Origin: Cymodocea nodosa | Lineage: Eukaryota; Streptophyta; Magnoliopsida; Alismatales; Cymodoceaceae | Assembly: GCA_036874045.1 (NCBI GenBank) | Contig: CM072343.1 | Coordinates: 15,830,001-15,894,000, forward strand | Length of the DNA stretch: 64,000 bases | Direction of reading: 5' to 3' | In this document: piece by piece, positions 1 to 10,797 of the stretch | How positions within the stretch are numbered: the stretch's first letter is position 1 | Layout: each line of letters starts with the position of its first letter | The notes under the pieces: generated by a model | What the model was told of the DNA's origin: nothing | Seen by the model: only the letters and a program-made list of their open reading frames with translations | Databases searched by the model: none | Translations under genes and position numbers: made by a program

Positions 1-2
1 AC

Positions 3-122
3 ATTCCTCACATTTCATCCAGTGAAGAACAAGCTGACATCTTGACCAAGGCTTTAAGCCGTAGGTCCTTTGACTCAATGTGTGGCAAGCTAGGATTAGT
101 TGATATATACTCTCCAGCTTGA
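3..122 (+). pseudogene. 3' end of copia pol (RNase H C-terminus)
   Basis: The frame starting at base 3 reads through to a TGA at 120-122. It contains EEQADILTKAL followed by a KLGLVDIY-type tail, which is the conserved end of Ty1/copia RNase H (consensus ADIFTKPL...KLGM.DI). The stop is followed within 10 bases by a GAGGAGGAG polypurine tract and then an LTR start, as expected for the end of a copia polyprotein. The rest of the element lies outside the window to the left. Confidence 0.85.
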
Positions 123-129
123 GGAGGAG

Positions 130-255
130 TGTTAGTGTTATATGGATCTTAGTGTTATATGGATTCTTATATAGATCCATCTCTTGTATATAAATAACTA
201 CATCTACCTTAATGAAAAGTGAACAATAAGAGATTTTACTTTCACGTTTCTAACA
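130..255 (+). repeat. Short 3' LTR of copia element (left edge)
   Basis: This 126-bp LTR directly follows the polypurine tract GAGGAGGAG. It begins TGTTAG and ends CTAACA, a 6-bp terminal inverted repeat. It has an internal duplication of TAGTGTTATATGGAT and a TATATAAATA box near its middle. Only one LTR is in the window, so the assignment rests on the termini and on its position next to the RNase H end. The LTRs of elements A and C are of similar length and layout. Confidence 0.8.
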
Positions 256-1446
256 AACCTGATGATTACTCTTTTGATAAAGCATGGTCTAAAAGAACTA
301 CGTTGTCCTACAATCCACTTCCAAGTCAATCAAGTAGATAAGGACAAAATTAGAATGAATGAAACGTAAATTCTATCATTGACTATCTACAACCAAGTCC
401 ACGATCACTACTAGTAATACAAGCGCAAGAGGCATCCTAAGAACCCCACCATACTTCTAACTAGCCTCTTTATCAACATCCTACATATTGGCCTCAACCT
501 ACACTAGCAAAATCCCATTTTCATTGATTTAAGAATATCTAACTATGAGATTTCTCATTAACTTGCCACTACATCAATAACATGGGTATGTCATTGAGTA
601 CAAAACATATTATATTCATATGTTATGGTAAGATTATGTTATTTGGAAAGAGAATCAGATATGCAAAGAGACCCAAGTAGTAGAAGACCACCATAAAGGG
701 CAACAAGGTGATTTTGAACCAACTAGGCACTCTACTTGATATTGAGGTGTAACAAAATTAGTATTATTTTTGCTGAATGTTCAAAACATTTTCTTTGATG
801 GTATAATGTATTTTTATTATATTCTGAGAATTTAAGTTGGTAGTATAATGCATTTCTAATTTCAAAAATGCCTAAAAAATTATTCTGATTATTCTAGAAT
901 GTGCATTTTTTATTACTTTATCTTGTCTTAAAATTTACAATGAAATACATATGTTTAAGCCCTTTTTGAGGACTTTTGTGACTTTACTGAAATTTTCAGT
1001 GAAGTCCAAAATATTTCCTTTTTATGTCAAATCAAAATTAGACAAAGCAGAAGTTGAATTCCTTGGCCAAGCACAACATAGATGATGTTTATTAATACCT
1101 GTTAATGATAAGGGTTTTTGTTGTCCCTTGTCTACCTACTCAGTCAAGTTCAATGCAAAGTCGTAACACTTGCCTAGTGTCTCTAAGAATAAGGACACCC
1201 CGTTCAAGTTACATGATCGAGCACAACACTGAGTTGTGATGCTGGATTTTATCAAGGACAAGGATTTCTACAAAGTACTAACTCATTACCTACCTACCAA
1301 GTTGAGTGCAACATGGAAATCTAACAGTTTACCTAATGTCTCTAGGATAAGGGTACCTTATTCAAGTTAATGTGTTGAATGCAACATAAAGTTGTAACAC
1401 ATTGGTATGATCCATTAGTTTAGGATCTAATGGCTTAGGATAGGTG
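256..1446. other. TPC1 intron 5: non-coding, old repeat remnants
   Basis: No gene or intact element is recognisable. The stretch is AT-rich with no long open frame. Two imperfect direct repeats lie in its right part (listed separately). It belongs to the large intron following TPC1 exon 5, provided the gene continues beyond the left edge. Confidence 0.4.
1130..1410. repeat. Two imperfect direct repeats, ~110 bp each
   Basis: Bases ~1130-1245 and ~1288-1410 share the same order of words: TACCTAC, CAAGTT.AGTGCAA, CCTA(G/A)TGTCTCTA, ATAAGG, TTCAAGTTA, and an ending near GTTGTAACAC or GTTGTGATGC. A related core (TAGTGTTT.CCAA.GATAAAGG) recurs at ~2087 and ~10812 next to copia RNase H remnants. 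This is probably decayed retroelement sequence. Confidence 0.45.
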
Positions 1447-1779
1447 TTAGTTTTCAGTTACTTGAAAGTAACGTTCATTAATCCAATGGTTGTGGTTGGG
1501 CCATAATGGATAGAATGTTAATTTGTATGAATAAACGATAAACCTATTCTGCAGTTGGAGTATTATAAATAATAATGAAAGTAATGAAACCCACAAGCAT
1601 TGATTGAGTTCCACATGTTCTTGTATGTGTAAACTTGACAGAGGTTGGGCAATGTTCCACTGGAATCCCCTACCTTGATAGTCATCATGGTGCTCTGGAG
1701 GCTTTCCACTAGACTTGCTACTATCAAAATTCTCATCTCCTTCACTATCAAAACACAACTCAGATCTAAACAAGTACAC
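1447..1779 (-). other. Unrecognised open frame with coding-like composition
   Basis: The minus-strand frame is open for about 110 codons. Its first half is acidic and polar (FDSEGDENFDSS, PEHHDDYQGRG), unlike the low-complexity frames of the surrounding AT-rich DNA. I recognise no domain. It lies inside the TPC1 intron among copia remnants, so a retroelement linker region is the likeliest origin, but it could also be a captured gene fragment. Confidence 0.2.
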
Positions 1780-3431
1780 GAGAAGATGTCTTAGATGTAA
1801 TGAATGTAATTAAGTATAGGTGACATTACTATATATTAATGTAAAAATTGGTTTCCCCATGTATAACCATTGGTGTTCTCCATATATTAGAGTTATTAAA
1901 TGTATTGTAAGTTGTATTGCATCCTTCCTTGTGACCTTTATAAAAGAAGCTTTGTGTTTTGTTAATGAAGAGATTCTCTTCCACCATTTCATTATTTTCA
2001 ACAGGGTGGACACAGTTTCTAGTGACCTACATTCAATGTCCAATGATCAAGGAGGTTGCAAGATCATGCCACATGTACTTAGTGTTTACCAAGGATAAAG
2101 GTTGTCAAGTGTAGAAATATGGCACTCACTAAATGTCAGGAGTAATGCTATTGCTCAATAAGCAAAAAATTCAATATGCCTAAAACAAGGGTCTGGTGCT
2201 TCGTCAATGACTTAGTCATGGCCAAAGGGAAGGAGAGAAAGGATGAAAGCTCCAAGCAATGGTAGTCTGCCCTATCATGAGGTGCAAGAGTCTAAGCTCC
2301 ATGTCATCCACTACACTAACACCATCCTCTAAGGGCCCTTCTTCACAAAGCTCAACCTCGCCACCTTGGCCTTCGATCTCAACTAGGAAAAGGCACGTGA
2401 TCATCAAGGGTATCCCCCTCTCCTTCAATGAATTCCTCTCCAAGGACTCCCACAATGTCTCTATGGGTGGCGATTTCAATATCAAGATATTAGAGAAGGC
2501 TCTTAAAGTGTGGAATTTCAAGTTCATTCCCCACAATTCACCTATCGCAAAGCCATCAAAATTATTGATTCTACATTAGGAAGGTGGATGGGGAGTGGCA
2601 TAATTTCAATAGTCTCTATCCAACACTAAAACATCTTACCAAGTTTTATCTCTTTACTTATCTAGACACTCTTAAAGGTAGTGAGTGGAGTATTTTCCTT
2701 GTTAGAGGTAACTTCCCAAAGGAGTCCCATATACACATCTGATAATAGAAAAAAAAAACCTGTTACTTTCAACTTGGGCTCATATTTGCAAGCTTCAGTG
2801 CTTTTGACCATAGGAAAAGAAGTTTCATATTTTGCAAATTATCCATTGAGAAGTGGGATTTTTGTACATATGTGATAATGGGTTAAAAGCCTAAAGGTAA
2901 TGTGAGTTTGTTCAAACTAATTCTTCATCCATCTATAATAAAAACATACATACTATAATATATACACATATATACCTTACTATAAATATCTATAAAAGCA
3001 ATGCCACCATAGACAACAAACAATGCCTTCATCCATCTATATATGCATTCTTAAAAACAAGAAACAATGCTACCATAAAAACAATTCTTAAAAACAACAT
3101 CATTCTGTCTAAAACTGAAACTAGAATTGTTTTACATTTTAGCATGAAAAAAGTTTTTGCAACAACTATGTAGTAAAGTACCAACTACATCTTCTCCTGG
3201 CCAAGAATATTTTATCCTACTCCAAAAATGTGAGCATCTTCTACTGATGCCCTCTATTCCTTAAAGTATTTTGTCTTCAAACAAGAACAATTTCAATAAT
3301 GCATGAATGCTACACTTGTAAAAAAAAAAATTAGTAAATTACCATTGTAAACAAGATAATTTATGAATAACATAATTTAGTACACTGCCATTGTAAAAAT
3401 TTATGGATGACAAAGCAAGCATAATACAAAA
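1780..3431. other. TPC1 intron 5: no recognisable gene
   Basis: Bases 2080-2190 resemble 10808-10925, the lead-in to a copia RNase H relic, so part of this stretch is old copia sequence. A plus-strand frame at 2259-2579 is open and somewhat GC-richer, but I recognise no domain in it. Bases 3390-3430 resemble the DNA to the right of element A (GCAAGCA.AATACAAA repeated at 8354-8410), so this flank was already repetitive before A inserted. Confidence 0.4.
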
Positions 3432-3574
3432 TCTTGAGAAAGAAGATTACTATTCCATTAATCCCAGACAAGAAAAAAAAGGGGGATATATATATATCCT
3501 CGCTTACATGAATATTCATTAAGACTTAAATTGATCTAAGAAAAAGAAGACAATATAATAAAATAACTCTAACA
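3432..3574 (-). repeat. 3' LTR of element A
   Basis: On the plus strand it runs from TGAGAAAGAAG (3435) to TAACA (3574). It matches 8212-8350 along its length, apart from small indels in an A-run and a TA-run. An A-rich then TATATATA stretch may be the promoter region. It is followed by the plus-strand complement of the polypurine tract. Confidence 0.85.
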
Positions 3575-3686
3575 CTCTCCCTCAACCTGGACTATATATA
3601 TCACTCAAGTTCAACTTGTTACAAAAGTTTTCAAATATTCTAACTCCAAGGCCTTTGGTGAGGATGTTAGCAAATTATTCTTCAAA

Positions 3687-4217
3687 TTAAATGTAAGGAG
3701 TAGATATGACCTTCCTCAAGACATTGTTTCTAATAAAATAGTAGTCGACTTCCACATGCTTGGTTATCTCATGAAAGGTAGGATTACTAGTTATATATAT
3801 TGTGGTTTGGTTACCACAATGCATAGGTATGAGACCACTAATATTAACTCCCATATCTTGAAGTAGAGTCTTCAGCCATATCAATTCCAAAGTGGCATTA
3901 GACATGGCATGATATTTAACGTCTACACTAGATTTTGAGATCATGTTCTGCTTTTTACTCCTCCAAGTGACCAAGTTACCTCTAAGAAAGAATAAGTAAC
4001 CAAAGGTGGGCTTTCTATCACTCTTGTCCCTAATATAGTCAACATTAGAGTAACCTTTAATTGTCAAATGACCATTCTTCTTGTATAGGAGATCTTTATT
4101 AGGAGTCTTCTTAATGTAAGATAGTACATAAATTACTCCTTGCCAATAAACCATCCTAAGAGCATGCATAAATTGACTAAGGAGGCTAATGACATAGCAA
4201 ATGTTAGGTCTAATCAC
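3687..4217 (-). pseudogene. Element A RNase H and end of RT
   Basis: The 176-residue open frame matches the copia RT thumb and RNase H: RPNICYVISLLSQFM, then LVTWRSKKQNMISKSS with the VKYHAM version of the usual AEYRAM, then MHCGNQTTIYITSNPTFHE and TKHVEVDYYFIR. The acidic residue of the DNQ motif is Gly here (HCGNQ), and AEYR has become VKYH, so the catalytic centre is damaged. The frame stops before the terminal ADIFTK motif. Confidence 0.85.
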
Positions 4218-4700
4218 AATCAGGTATATAAGTTTCCCAATAAATCACTTGTATTGTCTTGGATTCTTAAATAATGAACTTGCTCAATAAGAGTATTTTT
4301 GGGTTTACAAATCTCAAGACCAGTCTCTCTCAATAGATCTAATGCATATTTCCTTTAAGATAAAGACAAATTCCCTTTGGAATATGCAAACTCCACTCCC
4401 AAGAAATTCCTTAGGGTCCCTATGTCCTTGGTAGAAGTGTTGGCAAAGGAAGCATTTAGTTTCTTTGATTCTTTGACCATCACTTCTTGTTAAAAGTATG
4501 TTATCCACATAAATGACTGGAATAACAATACCACGAGAGGTGTGCTTGATAAAAAAAGAGTAATCAACATTGCAACTATCAAAGTCTTCACTACTCCACA
4601 TAATGTTGCTAAATTTTTTAAACTAAGCTTTTAAACTTTATTTTAAACCGTAGATAGCCTTATTGAGTGAGCATATAGTGGACTAAATCAAACATATTAA
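4218..4700 (-). pseudogene. Element A reverse transcriptase remnant
   Basis: Broken minus-strand frames carry the copia RT core: CSLNKAIYGLK (~4650-4680), then FDSCNVDYSFFIKHTS, then the active-site box IPVIYVDNILL (~4500-4530). The YVDD motif reads YVDN, so the second catalytic Asp is lost. Just upstream on the minus strand the frame jumps from FDLVH (start of the integrase core) straight to CSLNKAIYGLK. About 1.5 kb of integrase and N-terminal RT is therefore deleted. Confidence 0.8.
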
Positions 4701-5943
4701 TTGAAGACGTAAGACTCAAACACTTAAAGGTAGCATAGGTGTGCTTCCCTAGCTGACATGACTCACAATCAAATGGAGAGATAGAAACTCATAGAAGAGG
4801 TTGAGGAAGCTTCTCATGAGACAGATGACCTAATTAACAGTGCCACAAGAAAGACGTGTCTTTAGTGAATGTGTATGTGATCAAACCACGAAGAATATAG
4901 TCACAAACCAACAGATAAACTTTAAAAGAATTTTGCCTATGTCCTAAACCAATCCTTCATCCCGTATGCAAGTCTTGAAAAATACATTGAAATGGGAAAA
5001 AAGTGATTGAACATTGTAGTTGAACTGTTATGACACTAATAGATAAAAGGTTAAATGAGAAAGTAAGAATATAAAAGACATTGTTCAGTTGTATTTAAAA
5101 AGAGACTTAAACCTCTCTTATACTAGATACAAGACATAAATGACCATCAACAATGGTAATAGAGGATTTATCAGTAATGGTGGTTAGGTAATCAAATAGG
5201 GTAGAATTACCTAAGATGTGTGTGAATGCTCTAGAGTTTATTATCCATGAATCATCACTTCAAGCAATTAAGGTAGTATTAAGGTTTATACTTGGATGAG
5301 TCGAGGTAGCATGAACACTCATAGTAGTAGAACTAAAACCATGCAACTGAAGGAGGTGATTATACTTTGCCTATAAGATAGTAACAAACCATCCAATAGT
5401 AGAAGCATCAGGTATGCGAATAGTCTCTGTAGTAACATAGGTCATCTATAGCTTCATATAAGGAAATTTATCACAACATTTTTCCAACATATATCCTAAT
5501 TTGCCACACCACTAACACTTAGGATGTTGTTGATCACCACAACCTTCATTGTGTCTTCGTCTTTAGCCACCCAAAGCCATAAGAGTAGACTAATCAACAG
5601 AAGGAGCAGTGGACTATGTGGAAATACGAAACACCTTGGTGAATGTAACATTCAAATTAGGAAGTGTCTCAACACTCAACATAGGACCATGAATTTGTGA
5701 GGCAACATTTGGATTAAGGCTAGTTAAGTAGAGGGCAACAGCAAGCTCTTCTCTATATCGACGGAATTTGGAAATATCTACAATTGGCAATTGCTAGAGA
5801 TTTAACTCATTGATTAAGCTTCTAAAAATGCAATAATGTTCCTAGCAAGTCTTGTCTTCCTATCGACATTGAAATAATTGTTCATAGACTTGAAAGATCT
5901 TTGAAATATTTTTCTCATAACCATACATTTACCGAAGTATGTC
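4700..5943 (-). pseudogene. Element A integrase zinc region, protease and gag knuckle, degenerate
   Basis: In scattered minus-strand frames I can read an integrase zinc-finger end (CESCQLGKHT), a protease-like WIINSRAFTHILG (family form WIIDSGASTHMTG, with Asp and Gly both changed), and a gag zinc knuckle WCGKLGYMLEKC near 5480-5520. The knuckle has Tyr where CCHC knuckles have His. Several stops interrupt the region. Order and spacing match an ordinary copia gag-PR-IN. Confidence 0.65.
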
Positions 5944-6201
5944 CTAAATTTTCTTGGCAAAGCATAACATAGAGACCCCATGAGTAACTACAAGCTCCAT
6001 ACAAGATAATATCCAAGAAATAATAGTCATATCATCAACATACCAATCTTTATAAGTGGAATCCTTAACATCTAGAGGAGGTGAATATAGATGATGCTCT
6101 TGACAATGAACAATCACTATATTCTCAAAACTCTGACCCCACAAAACATATTTAGGCCCATTAAACTTCTCAGTAACACTAGGAAAATGTTTAAGAAACA
6201 A
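5944..6201 (-). pseudogene. Element A gag N-terminus
   Basis: An 86-codon frame contains FNGPKYVLWGQSFENIV and YKDWYVDDMTIISWIL, typical of copia gag (UBN2-like: substrate-embedding region with NY..W). The gag of element C (32880-33250) has the same words (LNGSKYMLWA.NFETIVI, YRDWYVDDVAIIS), so the two elements are of one lineage. The N-terminus is lost to stops. Confidence 0.75.
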
Positions 6202-6506
6202 ATCACTTTAGTATGAACTAGAGGAGGAGGCCATGGAAGAACTAGTAAAAGGACAGCAACCACCAAATAGCAAGGAAGGCTATACAGGTAGGAATTGGTT
6301 GGACCAAACTACCCAACCAAGATAATGACAACTAGGGGCTTGACTAGACTATCACAACTCTACAAACATGCTCCAAGGAGGAATTAGACAAACCACATGC
6401 AATCGAGAGGGATAGTTGACATTGGCAACTACTCCGATGCCAACAATTGACTTGAGCAGAGGTGGAACGAAGTCCTCCTCAACCTAAGTTGAAGAGACAT
6501 CCCTTA

Positions 6507-7971
6507 TGTTAAAATCCTTATATTTTGATAATACAAAAATTCATGTAAGGTATTAAAATGTATTTCAAAGGTACGAATGAAGTGTCAAAAGCCAAACAAA
6601 AGTCAAACAGATCAAATGAATACTAATTCAGAAAAACACTAAGGAAATTATTGAGTTATAGTAAATCGGATAGTCTCACAATTAGTCAAAAGGTTTCACA
6701 ATCTTTTCAGAAGGTTTCAAGTTAAACTGTCTGAATTTTGAATTACAGAATAACTGCAAGATGGAAAGGTCAATCGAATAGTTTCAAGAAGATTTCAGAA
6801 GGATTCAAGTGAAATAGTCTGAAAGACAAGAAATTTCAAAAGGTTTCAAACTATACAAACCAAACCTAAATAATCTCACGTGCAGAACTTAAAGAATCAC
6901 TTGATAAGCATAATAAGATAACTGTTCGAGTTTTTCAGATAATTACAAGATAACTATTCAAATTTTTCGAAGGGTTTCAAGCAAACTGTCCGAAACTAAG
7001 AAACCTCATATGCAAAACTTAAAAAATCACATGACAAGTATGATAAGGTAACTGTTCGAGTTTTTTGGATAGTTTTAGGATAACTATTCAAGTTTTTCAA
7101 AAGGTTTCAAGCAAACTATCTAAAACTAAGAAGTATCATATGCAAAACTTAAAGATTCACGTGACAAGCCAAAAGGAATAATTGTTTGAGTTTTTAAATA
7201 GTTTCAGATAACTGTTCGAGTTTTTCGAATAGTTTCAGAATAATTGTTTGAATTTTTTAAATAGTTTCAAGTCAGCTACTCAAAATTTTGAAAGGTTTTA
7301 AGAAGACATATATTTAAATTATACTAAACGATAACTTACTATATTTGAGACTGATCAATCAGTAAGTACAACAAGCTGAATATTGTTGAAAGAAAATTAA
7401 TCATTATACCTCTTGGTATAAGAATTATTAAAACGGGAAGAATAAGAGATAACGATTATTCATATACATCTATATATAGAGCTGCACAAAAATTACAGGA
7501 ACATCACAAATTCAATAAGTACAAGATTAAAAGAGTCTCAAGCAAATTCAAGTGTCAAAAGCTCTTTGTGCAAAATCTCTGATTGAAAAATAAAGTGTTG
7601 GTTCATGAGTTTTGACTTGAAAACTCAAGATTGGTTAAGAGCTTAAATCTAAAAACTCAAAGTGTTGATTGCTGAGCTTCTACTTGAAAACTCAAGATGT
7701 TGGTTTTTGCTTTAACCTGAAAGTAAAGGTTGTAAGTGATTAATCACTTAGTGAAGCCAAAGCTGTGTCTTGAGAGTGGACTAACCGTTAGTGGTGAATT
7801 ACCTAAAAATTTACTTGTATACTTTTATTCCTTGCTTTAAGTATTTTTTGCATTAACTGTTATAATTTACATTGCATACACATTCATAAGTATTTAATTA
7901 ACTCAAATTAGTTATAAAAATAATACATTTACCATTCACCTCCCTTTTAGTAAGTCCATATGATCCTAACA
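6507..7971 (+). mobile_element. Solo LTR, SIRE/Maximus-like copia, inside element A
   Basis: This 1465-bp block starts TGTTAAAATCC and ends CCTAACA. It is bordered by CCTTA (6502-6506) and CCCTA (7972-7976), a 4-of-5 target duplication. The opening (TTGATAAT after TGTTAAAATC...) and the closing part (ATCACTTAGTGAAG, GTGAATTACC, TTTAATTAACTCAAATTAG, then CACCTCCC before the end) resemble the long LTRs of SIRE/Maximus copia elements as I know them. The middle holds many degenerate copies of AACTGTTCGAGTTTTTCGAATAGTTTCAG. A TATATATAGAG box lies near 7475. No internal region or second LTR is present. Confidence 0.7.
6660..7320. repeat. Degenerate short-unit repeats within the solo LTR
   Basis: Words such as TTTCAGAAGGTTTCAAG, AACTGTTCGAGTTTTT and CATATGCAAAACTTAAA.AATCAC recur every 50-120 bases on one strand, with progressive divergence. 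This is an internal tandem-like expansion of the LTR's U3 region. Confidence 0.6.
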
Positions 7972-8208
7972 CCCTAGGAGAAGAAGCTTCACACAATCAG
8001 ACAAACGTGTGACAAAGAAGCATCATTGTCTACCCACGAGAAGATTGGAGTTGCAACGATTGATAAAGTGAGTGCAAGAACCCAAGGCGAGTAGAGAGGG
8101 GAGTCGCTGGCCAAAGAACCACACGTCTAAAGTCCCATTCGGGCAACATGCGCACGATGGAAGAGACAGTCACTGAAGCCTTAAGACTGTATTAGAGCTC
8201 TGATATCA

Positions 8209-8350
8209 TTTTGAGAAGGAAGATTACTATTCCATTAATCCTAGACATGAAAAAAAAATAGAGATATATATATCCTAGCTTACATGGATATCCATTTAAG
8301 ACTTATGGATTTAAGAGAAAGAAGACAATATAACAAAATAACTCTTAACA
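8209..8350 (-). repeat. 5' LTR of element A and adjacent primer-binding site
   Basis: Plus-strand TGAGAAGGAAG (8212) to CTCTTAACA (8350). It is bordered on the left by AGAGCTCTGATATCAT, the complement of a tRNA-iMet primer-binding site with one change from TGGTATCAGAGC. It pairs with 3435-3574. Confidence 0.85.
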
Positions 8351-9696
8351 CAAAAGATGATAGGTCAAGCACAATACAAAGGACGATGAAGCAAGCACAA
8401 TACAAACTCTAATTTATGGATGATGGAGCAATGCATAAACTAAGAACAATACAAAGGAAGAGGAAGCAACCCCATTTTATGGGTGTTGCAAGGGAATACC
8501 TAAAGGACATCAAAAAGTAGCAACCATCATTGAGCAAGGAACTAGCATCATTAAACAATCTTTAAGGGATTTCAAATCATTGAAAGCACTACAACGATGG
8601 AACTCAAAGGGGGGTAAATCATCTAACTGTGTGAAGATCAAAGGGGGCAAATCACCAAAAAGCACTATAAGGACAACTCAATGGAAAGCACTCAAAGGAG
8701 GTAAATCATCTAACTATGTGGAGATCAAAGGGGGAAAATCACCCAAAAGCACTATAACAACAACTCAATGGAAAGCACCATGAAGGAAGCTTTGTAAGGA
8801 AGCCTTGTGAAGGTGAAAGGGCATCAAACAAATGGAATGAAGTTCAATAGACACGTCAACAAGCGATTGAATCAGATGAGGAAGCTTTCCAAGGGTGATG
8901 TCATTGAATGAACAAAGGGAAAAGGTGTAAAGGCATCAAAATGTGAGGATATTAGGTAAAAGGGTATCAAGCAAGGGAGATTTCCATTGGGCAAAAAGAT
9001 TTTCCAAGAGGGAAGGGGGAGAAAGATCAAAAAGGCCAACCTTTTATATGAGAGAAAGTTTAACTTTCCTTTCTCAAGATTTTGACATGCACAAATGACC
9101 TACAACCTTAGAATTTTTTTTCAAACTTTCCTTTCCAAGAATTCCAACATACACAACCCCCCTTCATAAATGTCAAAGCAAGAGCAACAAAATTTAACTG
9201 CTACAATCCAAGCAAGCTTAATGGACATGGTTATATACAAGTTAACTCCAATACAAGCAAGTGGAAGTCTAAAAGTTGGGACCTAGTTCACCCAACAAAC
9301 AGAATTGTAAACTATATAAAAAGTATATTAGAAACTAGTGTAATCAAAAAGGATGAGGACCAAGCTGATTTCATCATAGTTGTGGAGAACAAATGGTAAA
9401 TAGTGGAGCTACACTAGACTTCATTATGTTTCAAACTTACAAGGTTTTTGATGGCCATTTTTTTGTTTTTGCCCATCTAAAGCAAAGCAACACTTTGAGA
9501 AAGTGCCTGATGGCCAATGTATCTTTTGTATGCACTTCAAAAGGTTTCCAGTAATTTTTCTAGGGAGATACAAATATTTTTTCTTGGGATAGTATCTTGG
9601 ACTTTCTCATTACACCAAGGAAGATTATGGTTATCATTTGTATTGTGTGCATATGGAAAATATGCACTTGTCAACATATTAATTGCCTTAAATATG
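8351..9696. other. TPC1 intron 5: no recognisable gene
   Basis: The stretch is rich in short repeated phrases (AAGCAAGCACAATACAAA, GGGCATCAA, CAAGGGAGAT), with no open frame that I can assign. It contains the 87-bp tandem duplication listed separately. Confidence 0.4.
8603..8777 (+). repeat. Two tandem 87-bp units
   Basis: The sequence from GTAAATCATCTAACT through GGACAACTCAATGGAAAGCACTC is repeated with an 87-bp period (TAACT at 8624 and 8711). Because 87 is a multiple of three, the plus-strand frame stays open through both units and gives a repeated GGKSSN..IKGGKSPKST peptide. I see no sign of a real gene around it. Confidence 0.7.
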
Positions 9697-9955
9697 ACAA
9701 TTACTATATTGTTAAAAAAAAATTGAATATGACCTTCAATGAGTGCAAAAGCCAAATACCATGACAAAGCATACACAACATGCAAAATGATGTGGTTCAA
9801 ATCTCTATTGATAAAACTTGGTCTTTTTATAGATACTTCCATGTACATGCATTATGATTATCAAACCATTATATTCATCACCAACAATGTAACCTTTCAT
9901 GAGCACATTAAACATATAAAGATGGATTATTATTACATCCATGAGATTGTGGTGA
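9697..9955 (+). pseudogene. Copia RNase H relic, copy 1 (interrupted by a LINE)
   Basis: The plus-strand frame from about 9739 reads SAKAKYHDKAYTTCKMMW, then HYDYQTIIFITNNVTFHEH and KHIKMDYYYIHEIVV. This is the copia RNase H signature (SSAEAEYR, CDNQ.AI.IA.NPTFHERTKHIE.D.H). The upstream Asp-Asn of the CDNQ motif has become YDYQ. The frame breaks off at 9955, exactly where the LINE begins. It runs antisense to TPC1. Confidence 0.8.
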
Positions 9956-10164
9956 GCCTTTTTTTTTTCTAAAATCCCCGTTCTATTAAAGGGATGGGGT
10001 CCCAAAAAAACATATTACATGAGGGATGCTACTCAAAGCTATCAAACAAGAAAAAGTAAGGATTATACAAGAATCCTACTACCAAAAAGATCTCAAGCCA
10101 CCTTGCAACTAGGAATGTTCCACCAATTGAGAAGAATATGACTTTTGGTTTTGCTAGAAAGCTC

Positions 10165-10600
10165 GACAAGTTTAGGAAGGTTTTTTTCTTTTTCAATGAT
10201 CTACCCTCTTTACCAGAGAATCTACCACTCTATTTCCATCTTTATAAACCTTTATTATAGATGATATTTGGGAGGAGAGTTCCACAAGGCTAGTCCAGAA
10301 TCCGATGCACTTGATTCTCAAGCATTTTCCATGTACAATAGCTTGATATGATAGTGCCAAATTAGTTTCCATCTCTACCTCAAAGAGTAGTAACTACTTT
10401 TCAATGCATAAATTTAAACCATCCCAAAGAGCTCGAGCTTTTGTTGTAAGGCAGTCTCTACCTCCATGATAATTGTAGAAGACTGCAAAGAAACCCCTGA
10501 AATCATTTCTAATAATGTCTCCACCTGACATGTGAGAAAAGTCAGCTGCATCATCCACATTCAGCTTTCATTATCCCTACCTAGGTCTAGACCAAGCCAC
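10165..10600 (-). pseudogene. LINE-type RNase H (RVT_3) domain remnant
   Basis: The minus-strand frame reads KLNVDDAADFS, GGDIIRNDFRGFFAVFYNY, then TKARALWDGLNLCIEK, one stop, LLLFEVEMETNLA, and finally IKVYKDGNRVVDSLVKR. This is the plant LINE RNase H order: NVDGA..GGIIRD, then EA.ALL.GL..C, then the VESDS position, then HV.REGN.VADSLAK. Changes from the catalytic pattern include DGA to DDA at the first Asp motif (the Asp is kept) and Glu to Lys in EA (KARAL). One internal stop shows it is dead. It is too broken to appear as a long open frame. Confidence 0.8.
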
Positions 10601-10638
10601 CCATTTGATCAGTTCCACACCAGTTGCCTATTGTGTAC

Positions 10639-10797
10639 TCATGTCAAAAGCAATTTGGAAATTTTTGAAGCTCTATTTAACCTGTACTTGGGCAACCACA
10701 AATGAGGTTTCTTTGTTTCCATGAATGTTATCACATATACCTTTCCAACACTCCCAAAGGAGGTTGGCCGTGAAGCATTTCCGACATTTATATGGAC
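10639..10797 (-). pseudogene. LINE sequence upstream of the RNase H domain
   Basis: The minus-strand frame is open (SFGSVGKVYVITF..., PKYRLNRASKISKLLLT) and runs towards the RNase H domain. It fits the linker between the zinc-binding RT tail (zf-RVT) and RNase H in plant LINEs. The frame reaches the 5' truncation point of the insert at 10797 (it reads on into flanking DNA to 10827). Confidence 0.5.

Larger units (their letters stand above)
3432..8350 (-). mobile_element. Ty1/copia LTR retrotransposon A (decayed, interrupted by a solo LTR)
   Basis: The element has two ~140-bp LTRs (3432-3574 and 8209-8350 at the outer limits). Next to the right LTR is a primer-binding site (complement of TGATATCAGAGC, tRNA-iMet type). 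Next to the left LTR is a polypurine tract (plus-strand CTCTCCCTCAACC). CAAAA flanks both sides (3427-3431 and 8351-8355) and is a possible target duplication, if the LTR is taken to end three bases beyond the usual CA. The gag, protease, reverse transcriptase and RNase H parts are all broken. The integrase core and the front of the RT are deleted, and the remaining order fits copia. A 1465-bp solo LTR sits inside the 5' part. The element lies in TPC1 intron 5, sense to the gene. Confidence 0.85.
9956..10797 (-). mobile_element. 5'-truncated LINE insertion with 10-bp target duplication
   Basis: The 842-bp insert is flanked by the identical 10-mer ATTGTGGTGA at 9946-9955 and 10798-10807. A run of ten T at 9959-9968 is the poly(A) tail of a minus-strand element. 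Just inside is a short 3' UTR, and then a broken RNase H domain (next entry). A poly(A) tail, 5' truncation and a target duplication longer than 5 bp are what target-primed reverse transcription leaves. The insert lies within a copia relic, so it is younger than that relic. Confidence 0.85.

Noticed and set aside
2259-2579. Plus-strand 106-codon frame as a possible gene
   Set aside because: The overlapping minus-strand frame is as long, no motif is recognised, and it lies in an intron full of retroelement debris.
6507-7971. Possible full LTR element between TGTTAAAAT and CCTAACA
   Set aside because: No protein domain, primer-binding site or internal LTR boundary is visible, and length and ends fit a single long LTR.
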